Below, in pieces: positions 56,134-64,000 of a stretch of DNA of 64,000 bases (position 1 is its first letter; each line of letters starts with the position of its first letter). The DNA lies in NCBI GenBank assembly GCA_954871525.1, contig OX940868.1:18409056-18473055 (forward strand). Direction: 5' to 3'. The translations under genes and the position numbers were made by a program. The DNA comes from Parietaria judaica (taxonomy: Eukaryota > Streptophyta > Magnoliopsida > Rosales > Urticaceae). Below the pieces are notes generated by a model that worked only from the letters and a program-made list of their open reading frames with translations, had not been told where the DNA came from and made no database searches.

Positions 56134-58765
56134 TTAGTAAGGAACGATGATGGATTCGATTAGCTCTTGGAGCGGAGCCAGCTCCTTCTTGTCTATCAGC
56201 CCGAATTCCTGCACGTAAATTTTAATACAAAATGATGAATTACTTGGATGTTTTTAAGTACTAAATTAACAATATTTATGAGTAGGTGAGGCCCTGTAAT
56301 TAAATTTTCGTTTCACAATTTTTATCCCTTCAAATATTTATATATTTCCTAATAGAAGATTTTTCTAGAGTTGAGAAAAATTAAGGAATTTATTCCCGTC
56401 CCCTATCAAGTCTTTTCGTTCCGACCCAAAATCCAATCTGAGAGAGATTATGTTTTTTCGTGAACGGTTATTGGCAGCTGAAATTCACTTCACGTGTCTT
56501 AAATAGGCCAAAAACATAATGAACCAGACCCTACGCATAAACAAATAACTTATATATACAGCAAGACATAATTAAATAGCCTAAATAACATAATTATATA
56601 TCCCTAACTATTCATTGAATTACTTAAGGCCAAAAAGTGCTCATGGATTGAAATCGGGACGAGAAAAAGATACTATAAAGTTCTATATAGTTTTTTCAAA
56701 GGGAGGGAGAATATACTTACACAAGTAAAAAGTATAAAATGCTTGAAGCAAGTGTTTAGATGAGCTTCCTCCTTCAAAGACACAATCTTCTGAAAGTGTG
56801 AGTGGTAGATATGGGCATATACGCGGAACAGTCTTTTGAATATCGTTTTTACAACTTCCCTGAAGTTTTGAGGAAACGGCGCACCTACAAATCGTGAATG
56901 GGGCGGAGCATAAAAAAAAGTCAGCAGGAATTATTTTTCAATTTTTTTCATATATTACCTAGGTGTAATTGTAAATAATAATTATGCTACTGAATATACA
57001 TTTTTCATGTAATTGGCATAAAAATGTTTCCCAAGTTTACATTTAATTATGAAAAAATTAAGCTTTTTCGTGACAGATAAACAAGATCATACTAATTGTT
57101 ACCAAGTCTTTGCGGAAATATGGATTCATCATCCAGTTGAGATTCGATCCAGTCCATTAAATATTCGACATATTTCGGGGCTGAAACCTCAATAGGCTTC
57201 TTGATCTGCACGCCATCTGCCCACCTATATTCATACCTGCAAAATTCACAGCACAAATTAACGATAAAAAAATTTATAGACAACGAGATTCCTCAAATGT
57301 GACAACCCAAAAAAGAAAATAAAGTAAGAAAAATATTATAGATAACGAGATTATTCCTACTTGGGTCCAGCAGTCATGGTAGGACAATTCTCGGGAGTAC
57401 AGAACTCGGTGAGGGTACCATACAGCAAATTCACTTGATTGAAAAAGTCTACAGCTGAAAAAAAAATATCGAACTAGTGTTAAAAAATCATTTCGTAAAC
57501 GTGAAAGTATAGATTGCAACGAATACATATAATTGAACAGACAGAAGAAAATATATATATGTATGTATCACATATGTAGACAAAAAACAAAAGTTCAAGA
57601 GAGAGAGATATACTGTTGACAGCGAGCCACTCATTTAGGTCCTCTCCAGTGGGAAGTTTTACGGCTTCCCTGAGATTTCCGCTACCCAATGTAGCATCTA
57701 TGTGCTTTCTAAGCTGGGCTCCCTGCATCAATACACGACAACCATATATATTAATTCCTTCAGTAATTTGTAATAAATAACCGGATCTTCTTCTAAAGTG
57801 CTAAATATTTACATATCGCATCAAAGATAACTTGCGAAGAATTCCATTATTTCAATTCAAGGGGAAAACAAGTTCAGGAAGTATAAATAAAACTAACCTT
57901 GCTCCCAGAAGGTGCACTCTTTTTTGGGCGGAATGTCCGCTGGTTTCTGCACAAAACATATTTCCGAAGACAAAATTTTCAAACGAGGATAAAAATTTAT
58001 GTCGGTTATTTTCGCGCATAAACAGATGATTACATAATTGCACAAAGAGGCCTTTCAAGGTCTGATTATAATCGACTTAAGATCATCCTAACACCGAGAA
58101 CAGAATGTCGTTACACACTGGTTAACCATGGTTCACTCGTGTCATTTTGCGATTTACATCCCTCTACAAGACTCTTAACTAGATTCCCGTCCCAACTATG
58201 AACACCGGAATACGCACGTTATGCTTGTTTTGTATTGTAAAGTTACAAGAGGATTCACCATCATAGCTAAGCGTTGACAGGCACACACTTACATATATAC
58301 ACACACACACGCATGAGTGTATATTGTATAAATATCATCAACAGACTTGAAAATCATGCTTTGCAATAGCAAGAAAATCACGAGTTCAATATAATATAAT
58401 ACAAAGATCAAGCAGTTGAGTGATACAAAACAAGAAATTTGATGATAGATTCCGTGAAACACAATACAAAACTATATAAATCCAATCATTGATCAACGAT
58501 TGTATAGATACCCATAATCCAATACACTTGAAAAATTGAGATCTTAGCTCAATCAAAACCAACTAAGATCGAGCGAAGCCATATCCGGAAGATCTTGAAT
58601 TTGAGTGAATTCATGAATCGAATCGAATCGAGAGTAACTGAAAATAACTGATCTTACAACAGAATCCGATTGCGATGAATCCAAACAGGAAGAACACCAA
58701 ATTGAATATCAGTTAGTAATGAAAGAGAATGAATTTGCTTGCCTGCCCAAACCGAAGAGACTCAT
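56134..58765 (-). CDS. MOB1A: MOB1 kinase activator
   Basis: Seven exons on the minus strand join in frame: 58743-58765, 57898-57946, 57614-57722, 57361-57454, 57103-57236, 56721-56884 and 56134-56208, giving 215 residues, the length of plant MOB1A. The zinc site is complete: C79, C84, H161 and H166. The N-terminus [18 protein letters not shown] is canonical. MOB1 binds and activates NDR/LATS (Hippo-type) kinases; in Arabidopsis it acts with SIK1 in growth, cell division and patterning. The first exon codes only 23 bases, and its donor reads AG|GCAAGC, so intron 1 is GC-AG; the remaining introns are GT-AG. A (GA)n tract (CT in the transcript) lies seven bases upstream of the ATG. Confidence 0.96.
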
Positions 58766-58770
58766 CGCTG

Positions 58771-58772
<2 letters not shown>

Positions 58773-58807
<35 letters not shown>
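58773..58807. repeat. GA microsatellite in the MOB1 5' leader
   Basis: About 17 GA units lie directly upstream of the minus-strand MOB1 start codon. Confidence 0.9.
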
Positions 58808-58810
<3 letters not shown>

Positions 58811-60600
58811 AAACGGTTTCTCTGAAGACTGTCTGGTTCGTCTTTCTTCAGGTGCTTTTGGGTTTAAAAGAAAGAATCTCAATTTTTCTTGTCTTTTCGA
58901 CCAGAACTTTTGCTCATAATATTACACTTTCACCCCCCCAAGTTTGTCTTTATATGATGTATTGCCCCTGTATTAAACTATTTGCAATATGACTCGCAGA
59001 TTTCCGATGAGATTAGGGAAATGGAATAAATAAGACATGCGACAATATTTCATTATTTTGTAGTATATTTTAAGTGTTAGATTTTGCCGGTTGATTGATT
59101 AGTAACAGATTTATTGACGAATATATTATAATTATTTTATTTATCGTTATTCTATTATTTATAAATAATTGTCGATGAATTTATTCATACATTTTATATA
59201 AATATAATGTACGTGAATAAATAAACACACATATATAATATCATATCATTATAATTAATCGTATAAGTTACACCAATACATAACTCATTTAATCTATCTA
59301 TAAAATAATATTAAAACATAGTATATTATAATTTTTTGATATATAAATAACATGAATTTAAGTATAACATAGTTATTACTTAATAGGATTTAGTATAAAC
59401 TGTTTTTATGTCGCTTATCAGTGGCTACTGAAAAAAAAAAAAAATAAGTGCTATCGCTAATTTATCGTTGATTTATCATTTATGACTCTTGGTAATACAA
59501 ACTTTCTTCAAATTAATTTATTTTGTACTACGATGCTAGATAGTTGAATAAAACATAAATGTATATATTTAAATGTAATTTATTAATTTTATGTTGAAAA
59601 ATTAACGAATTTTTTTGAGAAAAATAAAACAAATAAATATATCGTCTCATATTTATTGACTTTAATAATTTTTAACACTTTTAATTTATTTTAAACCCTT
59701 AGGTGGCGTTTGGTTAATTGATTTGGGAACCAGTTTTGCAAATTGGTTTGGGAAAACCAGTCTGAGAGTTTAGTTTGTTTAGTTTTTTTTTTAATCTGTA
59801 GTTGAATATAAATGAAAAAAGGTACAACAAAACACAATTTATATTACTAGAAAGAAAGTTTATTTTATTTGAAAGTAATATATATTAATATTATGTCTAA
59901 AAAATATTTTTCATATAATACAAAATCATTCATATTTCATGACTCTAATTACATGTTTATAAAGTAGTTAATATACCGTTCAAGAGTTTATATCATTGTA
60001 ATTAAGTTAGTATTTAATAATATACATAATTAAGTATATTTGTTAATATGATAGTAATATAATTAAAATTTATTATTATATATAAAAATGATTTTAATAA
60101 TTTACTATATAAGTTAATTTCATAGTTAATATCTTATTATAAATAGTACAATATTGTTTTATTTTGTACTGTTGAGTTGAAGACCAATGACAGAAAACAA
60201 CTTCAAGTCGTTTTCTGTTTTCCTTCATTAAAATTTCAGTGGTCTGCGAGACCGATCTCGAAAAACAGAGACAATTGGTAACCGAACGTGGTCTGCGAAA
60301 CTAATATGACACTGTTTGAAATCAAAACTAAAAATTGGTCTCGGAGACCATAACCAAACATAGTTTTAATCGATCAAAATTAATAAAAAAAAATTTATAG
60401 CTATTCATTATTACCATTAATGGCATTACTTTAAATGAAAACTAATAAGCCCGAAAAAGAAAGAAAGAAAAAAAGAAAGAAAGTTTGAGTGTACGTGACG
60501 TATAAGTATAAGTGCAATGGACACATGTGTTTGCCTTAGCCACAGAATGTTATCTTCTTCTCCAACACTTGGGTCGCCATTGTTGCGATCTCCAAGCCTG
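58808..60600. other. AT-rich intergenic region between divergent genes
   Basis: No gene seen. Positions 59701-60366 may be a MITE: the left end has GGCGTTTGGTTA and the right end has TAACCAAACATAG, inverted over about 10 bases. I cannot confirm a target duplication. Confidence 0.4.
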
Positions 60601-61558
60601 CAATGTCCTCTCTCTCTCTCTACCCAAAAGCCAGCTCATCATCGTCGTAGTTCAATCAAGACGAGTATAGAGTGACAGTGACCGAAGCTGAACAAGGTTA
60701 TGGCTTCTTCTTACAATGCTCTTATATTTCTGGCTACTTTTTATTCGGGTTTTTCTAAGTATGTATTTGGAAGAGAAAGAGCTTAAATTATTATTATCAT
60801 TAGTATTTAATAAAGGGCAGTTTAGGTAATTTTTAATAATTTGAGATTAGTGTTTCCTAAACTTTATACTATTAGGCTTTTGCATAGTGCTTGGATTGGT
60901 TCATTGTTATATTTTTTTTCCATATTTATTCAGTAAAGAGAAAGTGCATTCATTGTTTTAGTGAATTCCCGTTGGCCGATTTCGTGTGTGATTTATTTAG
61001 CTTGATATTTTTATCCGGATATTATCAGATTTTTAGATAAAATTATGGTGTCAATTCCGCTAATTGGATAGGTAGAGAGGCGAGAAGTTGCTCGAATTAC
61101 CGATTTCGAGTTTGTCATGTCTTAAATGGTTTTCCAACACTCATTATTATGATTCTTGTAAAGTAATGTCATGAACAATTATAAACATTTGTGTTAACAT
61201 ATGGTGACATTGATTGGACACAATCGTAAACCCGGGAAAAAAACACTTTGTAGGTTCGGTAATAACAGAATTAGCTAAATTCTGTTATTTCCTTTGGCAC
61301 GTGGAATGCACTTGTTGCTCGATAAAGAGTATAATGTGTCATGAATTACCGAAAATTAGTGCAAGAAAGAACAATTTCGGGGAATTCCAAACGTTCATAG
61401 TGTCGCTGAGTTCTTCGGGTTTTCTGGGAAACTTGAGTGTGAGTGTATGAGTTTTCGACATGATTGTCGAGGGAGTAACCATATGATATGATCATACTTT
61501 TTCCAGTTTTTCCGCTGTACCAATAATACTTTCGTTTTTTGATAATTTCAGATCGAAA

Positions 61559-63275
61559 ATGATCATAAAAGGGTTGTTCAGAAGATACGAAAGATGGAAC
61601 CCGGTTCACCCTACATATGGAGCCTTTTGGGGCATGGGAATAGGGGTTGGCTGCGGAGTTGGGTGGGGCCCTGGATTTGGCCCCGACGTGATCGGCTATG
61701 TAGGAGCCGGCTGTGGCATTGGCTTTAGTGTCGGATTCACAATTGCCGGAATCGGCGTCGGTCTCCCGGCAAATTACCTATTCGAAGTTCCTTACAATGG
61801 TTCGAAACTTATTGCCTTTTACATGTCGAATTGTGAATCTCGTGTTGATTCTTGCGGAATCTTTGAATTCTGAACTCTCAAGGCAAGGTGGGAAATGGAC
61901 ATTTTTTTTATTTCTTTTGCCATTGAATCTGGCGTGTTCGAATTTGAACTGTTAGTGTAATCTATGAACTTCCTTAATCTTAGTGTTTTCAATGTTAAAA
62001 CATTCAATGGAATGTCAGTGAAAACAATATTTGGTTTCTTGATTTGTGCATTCTGATGTATGTTTTTGCAGCTTTTACGGTAACGAGAAGCGGTGCGTTG
62101 GAGATCGCCCGATCCAGCGGTTTTCTTTCTTCAGATATGCAAAAAGAAGTAAGCTTAAGGCTATCTAGCTTTAAGCCAAAATTGCTCTTCGAAGAAGGAT
62201 TCAACTCGTTTAACGCGAAGAGCCTACGGGGCTTAGGGAGTACTACTTGGTCGAGTTTGAGAGAATTTCCGAAACAGATCTTCAAGGATGACAAAGGTAT
62301 GATGACATGTTTGGTTTAATTTTCTATTAGAGATACTATTACTTGTTTAAATTTTCTTCAAAACATCTTTGAAGTTCAGAACTACCTGTGGGATTAGGTT
62401 TTATGCAATACGATTAAGAACCGAATTTCGGTTTGTAGCTGCCATTCCCGGTGCTTCGGATGATTCGTTAAGTGACTAGCTTCTTTTGTTGGTTCTTCAA
62501 GTAGACCATTGCTTTCTCTTAGAAACCGTATATTTCTCATTAATTGAATTTTTCTCTATTAAGGGTATTTTAGGTATTTTTAGGTCTATGGTTAATAAGA
62601 GTGTCTAAGCTTATATAAGGAGCTTATTGTGAAGGGTAACCGTTATGTTTGATTAGTGGATAATTCCTAGTTGAACATTAATGGGAGAGTTTTCCAGTCT
62701 AACTTTCGAATTAGAGACCGGGATATTATCGATAGTGTTCTTGTTTGTTTGACTATTTGCTCGGGTTTGACTATTGTGTGGACCAGCCATATATTATACT
62801 CAAAGCTATCCATTCTCCAGAATCATGTCATTTTACAATGTGACATGACTTATTGATTTTTCCTAATACAAACCGTATTCATCTCGTTTTTTCCGCTATT
62901 ATACCAATTCTACCCTTATCATCGCAATTCTTGTGCCTAGGATTTTAAGGAGAGAAATAACGCCGAAAGAGTCATTGGATAGGTTTATACGAGCCTCTAG
63001 ACTCTAAATGCTTGTTCGTGATCTTATGAGAACTAGATTTTATTTGATGTAAGAGTTAATATCATTTGTATCACGAGTAGCCCTCGCTTATAGCGAAGGA
63101 ATACCATGGTAACAAGAAGACACATGAAACGTACATATAAAATATAATTTGCTCCCGTATAGTTCTCGACTTCTTGTGCTCTAGTGGGTATGCAGTGTTA
63201 ACTTTGCTGCTTTCTGGTCTGAGTTTAACGGTCTAAGAAAACGTGTTTTCCTTTCTTATAGGTCCTCGAGATTGA
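61559..63275 (+). CDS. Cadmium-induced protein AS8-like
   Basis: Three coding exons, 61559-61799, 62072-62296 and 63262-63275, give 159 residues. The N-terminus MIIKGLFRRYERWNPVHPTYG followed by a glycine-rich run (GMGIGVGCGVGWGPGFGPDV) matches the plant family annotated as cadmium-induced protein AS8. Residues 17-80 are Gly-rich and hydrophobic, suggesting membrane association. The C-terminal half is charged and ends in a short exon (GPRD). Biochemical function is unknown. The ATG lies eight bases after an acceptor (GATAATTTCAG), so a 5' leader exon probably lies near 60600-60700, which has CT repeats and a GAACAAG|GTTATG donor. The last coding exon is inferred from phase and splice sites, so the C-terminus is the least certain part. 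Confidence 0.82.
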
Positions 63276-63898
63276 CATCGTTCCGAGGCTGTCTTTCTCT
63301 AGTTCCAGCAACCGTCAGACATGTACGAGCCTTTTCTACTAACAAATTTTTTCGTTCTTTCATATTTTTTAGTTACTTGTTTGCTTCATGCATCTTAGGT
63401 GTTCGTGTAAAAAAAGAAAATTGATTCACGACGTATCTCTGTAATTTTGAAATGTCGAATTAATTTTTTCATTTGATGTTTGGTGCAATTCTGGTCGCCA
63501 AATTATGTGAGAATTTCGTGGAGCATAGCCAATTCATGCCAAAAAAAACCCGGGTTCTCGTACAATTTTGCCGCTCTAAGATGCTTGAACAAGCCGATTG
63601 AAATTTCGCATGTTTAAATGTTTTGGACTTAATGTAATTAATTTGTCCTTAAAAAAATCTCTTTGTTTTTCCTTCTTCTTTTCAGCAACATTGTAATTAT
63701 GGGAACATTTGCTTTACAGAGATCAATCCAAGATGAAGATAGAATTAACTTGGGAAGTGAAATTTGAAAAAGCTTTTGAAGCCCTATCTCCATGGACCAT
63801 ATTTAATATATTTACATATTTAATCATTTTTTATATATACATTAATAGGACCATATTATAAATCATGCGCAAGATTGGAAAATGTAATGCATGCTGGG
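63276..63898 (+). other. 3' UTR and flank of the AS8-like gene
   Basis: A possible 3'-UTR intron runs from the GT at about 63320 to TTTTCAG at about 63686. No other gene is recognised. Confidence 0.3.
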
Positions 63899-64000
63899 TA
63901 GAGCTGCACGGATCCACCGCGAAACGACCTCGCGACGAGTCGCGACGCAGTCCTGGAAGTCGCGACGTTCGCGACGCTGAGCGTGAAGTCGCGACGCGTC
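63899..64000. mobile_element. hAT-like TCGCGACG element, cut by the window end
   Basis: It begins TAGAGCTGCA, the same terminal word as the element at 4875-5139, and continues with dense GTCGCGACG words. The other end lies outside the window. Confidence 0.5.

Noticed and set aside
56400..56650. Solo LTR in MOB1 intron 6 related to 25737-26095
   Set aside because: Only a short word (AAATAGCCTAA-TAACATA-TTA) is shared, and no TG...CA ends or target duplication are visible.

Overview
The window is nuclear DNA of a flowering plant, most likely a eudicot. Seven or so genes have many GT-AG introns, intergenic DNA is AT-rich, GA/CT microsatellites sit in 5' leaders, and there are LTR retrotransposons, solo LTRs and several classes of inverted-repeat DNA transposon. 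I cannot name the species. All exon models below were assembled by eye from splice sites, reading-frame continuity and family knowledge.

Left third (about 1-30 kb) is an accessory region. A two-gene module is repeated three times in the same order: a small secreted-protein gene on the minus strand, then a flavin-containing monooxygenase (FMO, S-oxygenase GS-OX-like) gene on the plus strand. Module 1 has a secreted glycine-rich protein at 1634-2182 and a complete 7-exon FMO at 6294-8994. Module 2 has a 66-residue secreted protein at 10080-10280 and an FMO pseudogene, of which only the promoter, the first ~45 coding bases (14936-14980) and the last exon (20603-20756) remain, with a young intact Copia element (15107-20483) between them. 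Module 3 has a second glycine-rich secreted protein at 22459-22998 and a complete FMO at 26273-29354. The two intact FMOs share a 357-base block with no visible difference, flanked by diverged sequence, which suggests recent gene conversion. Another relic of an FMO last exon lies near 9650. The modules are littered with transposons: solo LTRs at 3788-4478 and 25737-26095, a hAT-like element at 4875-5139, and long inverted-repeat (Mutator-like) elements at 10559-10979, 11149-11984, 12002-13432 and 24141-25014.

Middle (30-42 kb): a 9-exon chloroplast DUF1995 (LPA3-like) gene on the minus strand (30796-33368), a repeat-rich stretch with a second 692-bp solo LTR (36529-37220), then a single-exon family-1 UDP-glycosyltransferase on the plus strand (40353-41897) with an unusual proline-rich insertion.

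Right third (42-64 kb) is conserved housekeeping and regulatory sequence: a complete 22-exon EDR2-like PH-START-DUF1336 gene (minus, 42444-49040), a 2-exon DUF716/TMEM45-like membrane protein (plus, 53207-55217), a 7-exon MOB1 kinase activator (minus, 56134-58765) whose first intron appears to be GC-AG, and a cadmium-induced-protein-AS8-like gene (plus, coding 61559-63275). These genes show no obvious pathway link. The biologically novel part is the repeated secreted-peptide/FMO module and the transposon history recorded in it.
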